From NCBI GenBank assembly GCA_947462815.1, contig CANHQR010000009.1, positions 1-64,000 on the forward strand: a DNA stretch of 64,000 nt. Reading direction: 5' to 3'. This DNA comes from Pseudobdellovibrionaceae bacterium. GTDB lineage: Bacteria > Bdellovibrionota > Bdellovibrionia > Bdellovibrionales > JAMPXM01. Positions 9,113-18,900 of the stretch are shown in pieces (position 1 is the first letter of the stretch; each line of letters opens with the position of its first letter). The notes beneath the pieces were generated by a model. It had not been told where the DNA came from and made no database searches. It was given only the letters and a program-made list of their open reading frames with translations. The translations under genes were made by a program, and so were the position numbers.

Positions 9113-9970
9113 ATGAACGGCACTTGGGGCATAAAGCACCGTCGTAAAGGTTGGGCAACTCGCCTGACTCTCGGTCTCGCAGCCGCCTGCTGTATTATGC
9201 TCTACCAAAATTGCGGAGCCGATTTTGTGCCGATGAATCTCGACTCGGCTTCCGGAGCCTTCTTTGTTTGCAATAACGATCAGAGATCCAACTTCGAGCG
9301 CACTGCCTACAACCGCGTTCTCCGCACCCTCGCCTGCAAAGAATGTCATCGCACCGGTGGAATCGGAACCGGTGTGTTTGCCGATGCGGATCTGTCTCTC
9401 GCCTATGCGGACTTCACCACACGTGGCGCCGCAAAAATTCAACAGTATGCTACCACAGACCATCAAGGCGCTGGCTCGCCCGCCAACAAAACTTGGGTTG
9501 ATGCCGAGTTCAGCAAATTTACATCCTGCCAAGAAGGTGGCGGTGCGACTTTCCAAGCTTTGACTCGAGAGAAGCTCATCTCGGCCGGAACCACCGACGC
9601 CATTATGACGTTTGACTTGGACACGGAGCTCACTCAAGGCCCCAGCCCAACCGGAGCTCGATTGCACTTCCTCATCCGGCGCTCAACGGCGGCTGATGCC
9701 AGCACCATTTATCATCTCTCGCGACCTAGCCTGCAGACCACGTCGCGAGGCGTTCGAATTCGCTCGATTAAAATTCGCATCAATGGGCAGCTGGTCACGA
9801 CCTTCTCGACGTTTTCCAACGTGGATCGCAGCATCAACCCGAACACGAGCCATCTGACCGGCACCCAGCTCAACGGAAACCTCGAAACTGCAACAGGTCT
9901 CACACCGGCGTCGAGCACGGCCTCAGAGGACCGAATTCAGCTTGAGATCGGTACGCTCGAAACCTTCTAA
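9113..9970 (+). CDS. [FY]QNC lipoprotein with heme-c motif
   Basis: The product has 285 residues. Its leader (ATRLTLGLAAACCIML) runs into YQNC, with the cysteine at residue 34. A CKECH motif at residues 75-79, preceded by a helix-like segment (FERTAYNRVLRTLA), is a typical single heme-c site. The C-terminal half (about 150-285) is beta-rich with many Ser and Thr (VRIRSIKIRINGQLVTTFSTFSNVD) and looks like a separate binding domain. I know no name for it. It starts 58 bases after the DUF1501-like gene and closes the cytochrome group. It may donate or accept electrons for the 5424 protein. Confidence 0.72.
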   Translation: MNGTWGIKHRRKGWATRLTLGLAAACCIMLYQNCGADFVPMNLDSASGAFFVCNNDQRSNFERTAYNRVLRTLACKECHRTGGIGTGVFADADLSLAYADFTTRGAAKIQQYATTDHQGAGSPANKTWVDAEFSKFTSCQEGGGATFQALTREKLISAGTTDAIMTFDLDTELTQGPSPTGARLHFLIRRSTAADASTIYHLSRPSLQTTSRGVRIRSIKIRINGQLVTTFSTFSNVDRSINPNTSHLTGTQLNGNLETATGLTPASSTASEDRIQLEIGTLETF

Positions 9971-10079
9971 GCGCCATGGTCATTCTCAGAAGCTCGAGCC
10001 CCGCGCTCGATCGCCTCATGACGTCGATGCCCTAGAATTGGACTTGTGAGTCTGACACTCGCCTTCGCATAATCGAGGG

Positions 10080-11471
10080 ATGGCCCAACCCACACCCGCC
10101 CTGCAAGCGCTTTGGACAGATCCACTCTATCCTGACTCCGCATCTCTGGATCGCTCGGCGAAGACCATATGGAAATCGACAGTTCAGCCCGAGCGTCAGT
10201 TTCTCGTCCTCGATGGCGTGCCCTGGCTTTTTCCTGAGCCCACGCGCGCCTTGGTGGAATGGCGTGAGCGAAGTCTTCAGCTGCTTCAATTCCTAGAGTC
10301 CGAAGTCGCTGACCTCAAGATACAAGCGAACGAAACCTCATCAAAGCTGACGCGAATTCGCCTCAGCGAACTTCGCCGCCTCAAAATCCTGCATCTCGAA
10401 TACGTCCGCCGCACTCTCGAACCGCTCAAGGTCCATGACTGCAAGCGACTTATCCCCGGTCCTGAATTCTATCGCTTACCGCTGCGCCAAGGTCTGCTCG
10501 GCTACGCGCCCAACGCCGTTCGCGACTGGTCCCCAACAGCCTTTGCCGGTGAGAATGAACGTCTGCTCGAACTCGTGACGCAGCAAATGTCGCCCGAGTT
10601 TTCCGGCTCACAGCGAATCGCTGTGCTCGGTTGCGGCGCCGGTCGGCTCGCTTACGATCTCGCACAAATGGGCCACCGTGTGCTCGGCCTCGATCTCAAT
10701 CCCCTTTTGTTATTGGCCGCAAAGGAGTTCGCATTTGGTGGCGCCCCCCGCACCAGCGCGGACTTCCCTGTTCAGGCGATCGATCCGGATCGCCCGGGTC
10801 GTGAGGTCAAACTGGGCGGTTTCGCCCCCGCCTCTGAAGAAAAACTCAGCTTCGCCCTCGCTGACGTTTACCAAATCCCGCTGGCTCCAGCGAGCGTGGA
10901 TCTTGTGATCACTCCCTGGCTCATCGACATCCTTCCGCGCCGTTTCTCCGAGCTCGCAACGGAGATCGCTCGCGTGCTTCGCCCCGAAGGCGGCTGGATT
11001 AATGCAGGCTCTTGGCGTTTTGACTTTCGCTCAGAGAGCGAGAACCTCTCTTTGCCCGAGGCCGAAGAAGTCGCAGTGGGCTACTTTAGACCCCTTCGCA
11101 CGCAGCGCGCTTCAATGCCCTATTTGCAGTCTTCCCTCGATGCCCATCGTCGAGAAGAAGTGCTGACTTGTTTCAGCTGGCAACGCAATAGCAGTCCGTC
11201 ACCTCACACTCGACCGCGAGCCGATGATCGAATTGAGTGGCTTCGAGATCCACAAATGAGTATCCCCGCTCTCCCTGTTTTCTCGGCCGCTGCTGCCACT
11301 CACCGCGCGATGAGTGAGCTCCTCAAGGAAGTCGATGGCCGTCGCTCCATTCAAGATCTCGCGGCGACGTTGAGATCGCGCCACGGTATCGCCGAAGCCG
11401 AGGCCCTCGTGGCCGTATCCGCGTTTTTCGACCGATTCCTGCAGGATCGGCGGTTTAGGGACTTCTCGTAA
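10080..11471 (+). CDS. SAM-dependent methyltransferase, carnosine-N-methyltransferase-like
   Basis: The product has 463 residues with no signal peptide. A Rossmann-type SAM site is clear: IAVLGCGAGRLAYDLAQMGHRVLGLDLNPLLL, with GCGAGRL as motif I and the acidic LDLN after strand 2. The GAGRLAYDLA/N-P-L-L-L pattern resembles the N2227 (carnosine N-methyltransferase) family rather than ordinary UbiE types. Motif IV would be VDLVITPWLIDILP. The last 90 residues (MSELLKEVDGRRSIQDLAATLRSRHG) resemble a PqqD-like or winged-helix module, which could bind a peptide substrate. It follows the cytochrome cluster by 109 bases in the same direction. The substrate is unknown. Confidence 0.75.
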   Translation: MAQPTPALQALWTDPLYPDSASLDRSAKTIWKSTVQPERQFLVLDGVPWLFPEPTRALVEWRERSLQLLQFLESEVADLKIQANETSSKLTRIRLSELRRLKILHLEYVRRTLEPLKVHDCKRLIPGPEFYRLPLRQGLLGYAPNAVRDWSPTAFAGENERLLELVTQQMSPEFSGSQRIAVLGCGAGRLAYDLAQMGHRVLGLDLNPLLLLAAKEFAFGGAPRTSADFPVQAIDPDRPGREVKLGGFAPASEEKLSFALADVYQIPLAPASVDLVITPWLIDILPRRFSELATEIARVLRPEGGWINAGSWRFDFRSESENLSLPEAEEVAVGYFRPLRTQRASMPYLQSSLDAHRREEVLTCFSWQRNSSPSPHTRPRADDRIEWLRDPQMSIPALPVFSAAAATHRAMSELLKEVDGRRSIQDLAATLRSRHGIAEAEALVAVSAFFDRFLQDRRFRDFS

Positions 11472-11669
11472 CTGGCTCCGCTTATTGTTGAAATACGCAT
11501 TCATCTCATGATTTGAGCTAGGAGCTATCCGAACAGTCACGCGCAAGTCGATCTGAGCTCGAAATTATTCCGAGTTCTTGTAACACTTTTGGTCTCGAAC
11601 TGTAGTTTGAGCCTGGCCAATCTCATGTTTGAAACCTCGGGCGCCAGAAATCGATCAAGAGCAAATTTA

Positions 11670-12563
11670 TCAGCTCACTCGAATCAAATAACGATTGTGG
11701 TAGTACGCATACAGCGTAAGAACGTCGCGCAGGCCACCCATTTTCTTGGCCGTGCACCAGGTTTTTCGAGACAAAGACTTGACGTTGTCTCTAAGCATCG
11801 CTGCGGTGTGATTGATCGTGAACAAAGGGTCAAAGCCGCCTTGCCTCAATTCTCCGTAGTCACCGTAGCGAGGTCGCATAGCCTTAAACCGAAAGTGCTC
11901 GGCATGAGGGAAGTAAGCTTTCACGAGCTTGGGGTAAGCTCGATGTTCGTCTGTCTTCAAGATGCAAGTTGGCTCGACCAAGCCCTGCAGTCGCACAAAA
12001 AAGTTGCACCGCTCAGCCGGCCGACGATCCGGTCTCGGACCATATTTTTTTCGACCTTTCCTCCCGAGCTTTCCGACGGCAGGGAACTCAGCAAAATCAA
12101 ATGCGACAATCCGGCGACGATCGCTCACCGCGAGCATGATTGAAACTCGATTTGCACGCGCGTGAATGAAGGTTTCCATTTCATCAAAATAAACGCTCAC
12201 CTCAGGGGCACGCATCTGTCGCTCACTCAATTCGACGATCCTAATGAATTCCGCCACACGTCGAATTACGCGTGCCACCGTGTTGCGTGAAGCCTGATAT
12301 TGCAAGGCAATACGTCTTTGTGTCTTTGCGGAACTCACTTCGTGAACAACGACACTACACAAATCAAGACGTCGCATGCGCCAAATCGGTGTTCCTGTAC
12401 TTCGCGAATAGGTCCTACGACATCGCGTGCAGCGATACCTCTGTTGAACCGATCCATCATTAGCTCGGTTAAATCGACCAAAGCGATGAACTCGCGTTGG
12501 TCGATCACAAAAGGGACATTCAGCTTGAATCGCTCGAGTTGATGGCATCGAGACACCTCGCAA
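11670..12563 (-). mobile_element. IS1-like transposase (fused InsA/InsB type)
   Basis: This is a 297-residue single-frame transposase. The N-terminus is a zinc ribbon (C16, C19, C45, C48), then a helix-turn-helix like InsA (RRIALQYQASRNTVARVIRRV). The catalytic part lines up with InsB: YFDEMETFIHARAN, then TDEHRAYPKL, then NHTAAMLRDNVKSLSRKTW, ending in YYHNRY. IS1 itself needs a frameshift to join InsA and InsB, whereas this copy is already one frame. It looks intact. I could not find terminal inverted repeats or a target duplication by eye. It lies between the methyltransferase and apbE, so it probably separated apbE from the DUF3570 cluster. Family placement is moderately sure. Confidence 0.8.
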
Positions 12564-12646
12564 GCAAGTGTCTTGACCTTCTCAAATCGTCACTCTCGAT
12601 CGTCCAAAGAGATCACGGGCCGAGACGCGGACGGAGTCTTCAACAA

Positions 12647-13927
12647 TCACCGGGGCCATCTTGGGAGGTGGTGCGTCCCCCACTCCGTCTCGACTCTCTG
12701 CAACCCTTTGGTCAGCCAAACTCGGCCCTGATCATCAACGATCACCGCGTGCAAACCGCGTTTTTCTAAGATCGGAATCGCCTTCTCAGCTCCCATCACG
12801 AAGGCGGCCGTATCCCAAGCATCCGCATCGAAACCTCGACGGGCGATCACGGTGACTTGTCGAGACTTCGTCGCCGGGCGACCCGTGCGCGGATCGATAA
12901 TATGGTGAACTCGCTGTCCGTTTCGCCAGAAGAATTTTTCGTCGTCACCAGCCGTCGTGATCGCCAAATCGGTACCGTAAATTCGCAGAATGATTTTCGA
13001 GTGATCCCGCGGATCCCGAATGGCCGTCGTCCAAAGCGTTTTCTTGGGCGTCTGCCCCCAAAAAATCGTATCGCCACTTCCATCCACGTAGCCGCCCGGA
13101 TAGCCAAGCAGCCGAAGCTCATCCGCGACAATTTGCGCGGCGTAGCCTTGCCCAACGGCCCCAAGGCCGAGCTTCATTCCCTCACGCTTCAAATACACAC
13201 GCTGGGGCGAGCCCGGGCGCAGCTCGATATCCTGCCAACGAATGAGTGGCCGTCGTTGCGCGATTTCGGCGCTCGACGGTTCTCGCTCCTGGCCAGGCTT
13301 GAAGTTATAGAGTCCAAAAAAGACATTGAAGCTCGGGTCGAACGCACCTTGGCTCACTCGTGCCACCTCCAAGGTTTGCTTAAGCAGTTGCCAAAGTTCA
13401 GGCCGCACGGCGACCGCCTCCTGTCCGGCTCGCGCGTTCACTTGCGAGAGCTCGGATGAGGGCAACCAATCGCTCATCCAGAGATTCATCTGGGCGATTT
13501 TCGCAAAAGCCGCCTCGAGGTCGCGCGTCGCTCGCTGAACTCGCTCGGCCTGCTCTGCACCCAACAGCGGAACATTGAGGCAAATCTTGAAGGGCGTGCC
13601 CATCTCGACTTTTTGGCCACAAATCAGCTCTTGTCCCTCAGGCGGCGTCAGCGTCGGCGGCGGCTCAGCGCGGAGCGACCCAGCGAGCTTCGGCTGGGCG
13701 CCCTCACTCACCTGGCGACCGTCGGAGCCTTGACGAATCACTCCTTCCATTTCACGCGTGGTGTTCGTGCTCGAGCAGCCCAGCGAAGAGAGAAGCCAAA
13801 CCGCCCAGGATAGAACAACCCGCACGCGAACGCCCCACTGGCCATCGCGAATCCCTCTCCAGCATGAATTGAAGGGCAAAGACACCTGTCCGGACTTTGA
13901 GGCAAACAAACTCTTGATCTCTAACAC
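12647..13927 (-). CDS. apbE: ApbE-family FAD:protein FMN transferase (lipoprotein)
   Basis: The product has 426 residues, starting at GTG 13927 with AGGAG five bases before it. A hydrophobic leader ends in LSSLGCSS, a likely lipobox. ApbE signatures follow in order: SELSQVN, AFDPSFNVFF, KLGLGAVGQGYAAQIVADEL, YVDGSGDTIFWG, the AITTAGDDEKFF region, HHIIDPRTGRPA, and DADAWDTAAFVMG. These residues bind FAD and Mg2+. The enzyme transfers FMN from FAD to a threonine in a target protein on the outer side of the membrane. Such enzymes commonly sit with DUF3570, DUF4266 and TlpA genes, which lie 8 kb to the left here. No flavin-acceptor (FMN-binding) protein is obvious in the window. Confidence 0.92.
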   Translation of the reverse strand: MLEIKSLFASKSGQVSLPFNSCWRGIRDGQWGVRVRVVLSWAVWLLSSLGCSSTNTTREMEGVIRQGSDGRQVSEGAQPKLAGSLRAEPPPTLTPPEGQELICGQKVEMGTPFKICLNVPLLGAEQAERVQRATRDLEAAFAKIAQMNLWMSDWLPSSELSQVNARAGQEAVAVRPELWQLLKQTLEVARVSQGAFDPSFNVFFGLYNFKPGQEREPSSAEIAQRRPLIRWQDIELRPGSPQRVYLKREGMKLGLGAVGQGYAAQIVADELRLLGYPGGYVDGSGDTIFWGQTPKKTLWTTAIRDPRDHSKIILRIYGTDLAITTAGDDEKFFWRNGQRVHHIIDPRTGRPATKSRQVTVIARRGFDADAWDTAAFVMGAEKAIPILEKRGLHAVIVDDQGRVWLTKGLQRVETEWGTHHLPRWPR

Positions 13928-13965
13928 ACTAGCTCCTGCACTCGATCATCGAGTAAGATCCGGGC

Positions 13966-14985
13966 ATGGCCAAACTCACTGTCTCACTGAAAAAGAAATC
14001 GAAGCAAACGCTTGCTGACGTAAGTTTAGAATCGTTTGCGCACGGATCCCCTTCACCGACCAAAGAGAACCGAGTCATTTACGAAGTGCAGCTGTTGACG
14101 CCGACAAAGATTCAAGAGCCGTTCGAGGCTTGGCTGCGGCAACATCTCGAGGATATGTTACAAAGTCCGGGTTTTCTTTCGGCCGAGGCCAAGCGTCTTG
14201 AACTCTATCAGGACGAGGCGCATTCACTCTATCGCTGCACCTATTGGGTTTGCGACGAGGCCCACCTGCAGCGCTACTTTGCCGAGCGGGCGCCGAAAAT
14301 GCGGGTGGATGGCCCCTCGCGATTTGGACAAGACCTCAGAATTCTCTCACGTCGAAACTGGAGTCCTGGATCGACAATCGATTCAGCCACCAGCATCGCG
14401 ACTTTGACAAAGAGTCTATCGAACTCACTGAGTACTTCGAACAAAACGCAAGGCTCACTCTCGACCTCGATGCAAAAGTCTGTTAATCCAGCGCACGCAA
14501 GAGGTGGGTCGACAGCCTGGCCCACACACTCAGCGACGGCCTCGAACTTCAACCTCATTCCCCCTGGAGATGAAATGCCGAACGGAATTTCGACCCGACT
14601 CAAAAAAATTCGCACGGAACTGCAGCGTCTGACCGCTTCGGCCACGGCCTCAGCACAAATCGACAAGCTTCGGTCTGAGTTGCAGCGACTCACCAATGAG
14701 ATCGTGAAGCGCGGTGAAGTCGAAGTCGCCCATGTCGAAAAGACCGTGAAGCAAGTCAAACGACGCGTAACGAAGCTTCAGTCGCAAATCGAAGCCGAGG
14801 TCGGCAAGCTGAGCAAAATGGTCTCGCGTCTGCCTCGTCAAACGGGCTTCGCACCGGCCGCGCGCAAGTCGCGTCGCAATCCGAAGTCGGCCAGCAAGTC
14901 GGCGTCGAAGTCGGGCGTTCAGGCGACTCGCAAGTCGGTAAAGTCCTCACCGAAGCGCCGCGCCTCATCCACGCGATCAAAGTAA
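13966..14985 (+). CDS. DUF4286 domain joined to coiled coil and histone-H1-like tail
   Basis: The product has 339 residues with no signal peptide. Residues about 38-130 resemble DUF4286 (VIYEVQLLTPTKIQEPFEAWL, YWVCDEAHLQRYFAERAPKM, RFGQDLRILSRRNW), a small ferredoxin-like fold. A Ser/Thr-rich linker follows, then a heptad-patterned coiled coil (about 200-290: RLKKIRTELQRL, IDKLRSELQRLTNEI, VEKTVKQVKRRVTKLQSQI). The last 45 residues are almost only K, S, A, R and P (KSASKSASKSG, SSPKRRASSTRSK), like bacterial histone H1 homologues, so nucleic-acid binding is likely. It diverges from apbE. DUF4286 proteins usually end after the first domain; this fusion is unusual. The function is inferred. Confidence 0.72.
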   Translation: MAKLTVSLKKKSKQTLADVSLESFAHGSPSPTKENRVIYEVQLLTPTKIQEPFEAWLRQHLEDMLQSPGFLSAEAKRLELYQDEAHSLYRCTYWVCDEAHLQRYFAERAPKMRVDGPSRFGQDLRILSRRNWSPGSTIDSATSIATLTKSLSNSLSTSNKTQGSLSTSMQKSVNPAHARGGSTAWPTHSATASNFNLIPPGDEMPNGISTRLKKIRTELQRLTASATASAQIDKLRSELQRLTNEIVKRGEVEVAHVEKTVKQVKRRVTKLQSQIEAEVGKLSKMVSRLPRQTGFAPAARKSRRNPKSASKSASKSGVQATRKSVKSSPKRRASSTRSK

Positions 14986-15159
14986 ACTCCATTAATTTTG
15001 CGCCCGAAATGAAGATCGGCTCTAGGTCGGCTCTCTCGGCACATCGCCACGGCCAGAGTCGTTCAGATTTCCGTGTCCACTTTGACCTTGACCTTCCTAG
15101 GTCGAGGCCGGACGTGTTTGAACTGGTCGTGCCCCGCCGTGGCTCGGTAGAATCACCCC

Positions 15160-15690
15160 ATGGCAGACCAAAGTGGCGAGATCGGCACCGTGAGCTTTCG
15201 ACAGGGCGACATGCTGTTTGTCGAAAATGAAAGCAGTTTTCACTTTTACATCATCCAAGAGGGTGAAGTGGAAGTGTTCAAGAACGGACCCGATGGAAAT
15301 CCGCTCCATCTCGCAAAACTCGGCCCGGGAAATTCTCTCGGCGAGTTTGCCATGCTCGACCGTTTGCCTCGCTCGGCCTCCGCGCGCGCCATCACGACGG
15401 TCGTCGCCGCGCGCATTTCGGCAGAGGCCTATCAACAGCTCCTCAATGACCTTCCGGACTGGGCGATGGCCGTCATGAAGACCCTGGTTGAACGACTGCG
15501 TCACACCAATGAAATTCTGCGAAAAGCCAAGGGTGGCCGGGACTTGAGCAATGGGGCGGAATCGGCCGAGTTCTCTGACACCTCGACAATCAGCTATCAT
15601 CCGGGATTCTTTCGAGATGAGAACACCGGTTCTTTTTCCAAAGCCGTCGACCTCAACGAGCCCCCCCCCCGACCCGGTAAAAAAAGCTAA
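15160..15690 (+). CDS. cyclic-nucleotide-binding domain protein
   Basis: The product has 176 residues. Residues about 8-118 form a CRP-type cNMP-binding jelly roll: FRQGDMLFVENE, FYIIQEGEVEVFK, LGPGNSLGEFAMLDRLPRSASARA (the phosphate-binding cassette with the G-E and R pair), then two helices. No helix-turn-helix follows, so this is not a DNA-binding regulator; the tail is polar. It may sense cAMP or cGMP as a cytoplasmic adaptor. The gene ends just after a run of ten C at 15661-15670, and a one-base loss there would replace the last few residues with a Pro/Lys-rich tail of about 70 residues. A nucleotide cyclase gene lies at 46.2 kb. Confidence 0.85.
   Translation: MADQSGEIGTVSFRQGDMLFVENESSFHFYIIQEGEVEVFKNGPDGNPLHLAKLGPGNSLGEFAMLDRLPRSASARAITTVVAARISAEAYQQLLNDLPDWAMAVMKTLVERLRHTNEILRKAKGGRDLSNGAESAEFSDTSTISYHPGFFRDENTGSFSKAVDLNEPPPRPGKKS
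15661..15670. repeat. homopolymer C10 tract near a gene end
   Basis: Ten consecutive C bases lie inside the cyclic-nucleotide-binding gene, 20 bases before its stop. Loss of one C would move reading into an open frame running to 15880. Such tracts mutate fast by slippage and are also prone to sequencing error. Confidence 0.85.
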
Positions 15691-15989
15691 GCCGAGACCG
15701 CCAGCGCCCAGCCCGCAAAGGCCATCCGCAACACTCAGGAACGCGGCGACGCCAATTCAAACTCGCTCAGGAAAGATGTTTTGGGGGACATGGTTTGCGG
15801 CAACTTGGAATGCCGACTTCGCCGCTCTCTCAACTCGCCATCAAGCCTCGGCCGTGCTACTCCAAAGGGGTCCACTCTAGAACGTGACGGAAACACGCTC
15901 TCGAAGCTGGTCCTTGGCGCTCGCTCAAGGAACCGGCATGAGACGCTCGCTTCTGGCCCCCAATGAACGGACCTTACGCGGAGGATGGT

Positions 15990-18900
15990 ATGACGGCATA
16001 TCCAACTCAATTCGCTTCGCCAACAAAAGGAAATCGCTCGGCAGATCAAGCCCCGTCGGGCCCTCCATCTGCAGCTTCGTTGGCTGAACTCGAGAACTCG
16101 CAAGAGTTTATCGCTCGCCACATCGGACCTCGTCCCGCAGATCAACAAGCCATGCTCAAAGCGCTTGGTGCTCAGAGTCTCGAACAGCTCATCGAGCAGA
16201 CCGTACCGCGAGCTATTCGCAGCCCGAAGGCTCTCGATCTTCCCTCGGCAAGGGGCGAAGGCGAAACGCTCGCACGAGCATGGGAGATCGCTTCGAAGAA
16301 CCAAGTTTATCGCAGCTTCATCGGTCAGGGTTACCACGGCACCGTCACGCCTCCCGTTGTACTTCGAAACATTTTGGAAAACCCCGCTTGGTACACGGCT
16401 TACACACCCTATCAGGCGGAGATCTCTCAAGGCCGACTCGAGGCTATTTTGAATTTTCAAACCATGGTGATGGACCTCACGGCGATGCCGATCGCCAACG
16501 CGTCCTTGCTCGATGAAGGCACGGCGGCGGCTGAAGCCATGACCATGGCTCACAACGTCTCGGATCTCGTGAAGGCTGATGGTTCAGGAGCGCGCGTATT
16601 TTTAGTTTCGGACACTTGCCACCCGCAGACGATCGAGGTGGTCACTCGCCGGGCTGAGCCGCTCGGGCTCGAGGTGCGCGTCTTACCCGTCGATCAATTC
16701 GAGTTCTCTTCGGAAACCTTTGCCGCCCTCGTGCAAGATCCCGATACGCAAGGGCGAGTTCGCGACTTGCGGGCGTTGGCTGAGAAGGCCCACGCCGCAA
16801 AGAATCTGGTCATCTGCGCGACGGATTTGCTGGCGCTCACGCTTCTCACGCCACCTGGAGAGTGGGGAGCCGATATTGTCATCGGCAATTCACAGCGCTT
16901 TGGTGTGCCGATGGGCTACGGCGGTCCTCATGCGGCATTCCTCGCCACGCGTGACGAGTACAAACGCTCGATCCCCGGTCGGATCATCGGTGTGTCCATC
17001 GATTCAGCGGGGCAGCCCGCTCTGCGCCTCGCCCTGCAGACTCGCGAACAACACATTCGCCGCGAAAAGGCGACCTCGAACATTTGCACCGCGCAGGTGC
17101 TCTTGGCGGTCATGGCCTCGATGTACGCGGTCTATCATGGCCCGCAAGGTCTGCGCCGGATCGCTGAGCGCGTCCATCGCTTAGCTTGCGCTCTTCGCGA
17201 AGGGTTGCGTTCCGCTACGGCTGTCAAAGTCGTCCACGAGAATTTCTTTGATACTCTATGGGTCGATTGCGGTAGCCGAGATCAAGCACTTCGCGTTCTG
17301 CAAGCCGCCCGTGCGGAGCGAATCAATCTGCGCGACTCGGGCCAGACGTCGTTGGGCGTCAGCTTCGATGAGGTCAGCACACGTCAAGATGTCTTGAGCC
17401 TCATGAAAGTCTTCGGTGTCCCCACTGCAGGTGTGGAAGTCGCAGCACTCGATCAAAAGGCCTTGGCGCAGAATGCGACGGCGGGTTCGCCGGCTTGGCC
17501 GAAGGCACTTCGTCGAACTTCGGGCTTTTTGCAGCAGCGGGTTTTCAACTCCTATCACTCTGAAACCGAAATGCTCCGCTATATGATGCGCCTGCAGCAA
17601 AAAGATCTCTCGCTGGCACACGCGATGATTCCGCTTGGCTCTTGCACGATGAAGTTGAACGCCACAGCGGAAATGATTCCCGTGACTTGGCCTGAGATGG
17701 GTCAAATTCATCCCTTCGCCCCCATCGAGCAGGCCCAAGGCTACCAGCAGTTCATCCGCGAGCTCGACGGCTGGCTCTGTGAAATCACCGGTTTTGCAGG
17801 CGTGAGCTTGCAGCCCAACGCGGGCTCCGCCGGCGAATACGCTGGCCTACTTTGCATTCGCGACTTCCATCGGGCACGAGGCCACTCACATCGCAATGTA
17901 TGCCTCATCCCATCCAGTGCCCACGGTACGAATCCCGCTTCGGCGGTGATGGCGGGCATGAAGGTCGTCGTCGTGGCCTGCGACCGCGAAGGCAACGTGG
18001 ATCTTGCCGACTTACGGGTGAAAGCCGAGCAGCACAAAGACAATCTCGCAGCCCTGATGGTCACTTACCCCTCGACCCACGGTGTGTTCGAAGAAGCGAT
18101 TCAAGAGATCTGTAAAGTCATTCACGATCGTGGCGGGCAGGTTTACATGGACGGCGCCAACTTCACCGCGATGGTCGGACTCTGCCGGCCCGGCGAGTTC
18201 GGCCCCGATGTCATGCATATGAATTTGCACAAGACCTTCTGCATTCCTCACGGCGGCGGTGGCCCTGGTGTGGGCCCCATTGGGGTTCGCGAACATCTCA
18301 AGGCCTTCCTACCCGGACACAATCTCGCCGACACAACGACAGGACTTCGGCGCGACAACTCCGCCGTCGCCTCGGCGCCCTTTGGAAGCGCGTCGATTCT
18401 GCCGATCTCATGGGCCTACATTCACATGATGGGTGAGGCAGGCCTCAAGCAAGCCACTGAGGTCGCAATTCTCAATGCGAACTACATGGCACAACGGCTC
18501 GAACCTCACTTCCCCGTGCTTTACAAAGGCAAAAACGGACGTGTGGCTCATGAGTGCATCTTGGATCTACGAGGCTTCAAGTCGGTCACAGTCGAAGATG
18601 TCGCCAAACGACTGATCGACTACGGCTTTCATGCACCGACGATGTCGTGGCCAGTTGTCGGGACATTGATGGTCGAACCTACAGAGTCGGAGTCGAAGGA
18701 AGAACTCGATCGCTTTTGCGACGCGATGATTGCGATCCGCAAAGAAATCGACAAAGTGGAAAGCGGTGCGTGGCCCAAAGAGGACAATCCGCTGAAGAAC
18801 GCGCCCCATACTTTGCGCGCCGTCACGGCGAGCGAGTGGTCGCACGCCTACTCTCGCGAGGAAGCCGCTTATCCGTTGCCGATTGTACGCGAGAGAAAGT

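Noticed and set aside
11500-12640. Terminal inverted repeats of the IS1-like element
   Set aside because: I searched the flanks by eye and found no convincing matched pair.
15691-15989. Glycine riboswitch before gcvP
   Set aside because: No conserved riboswitch core was recognised by eye.
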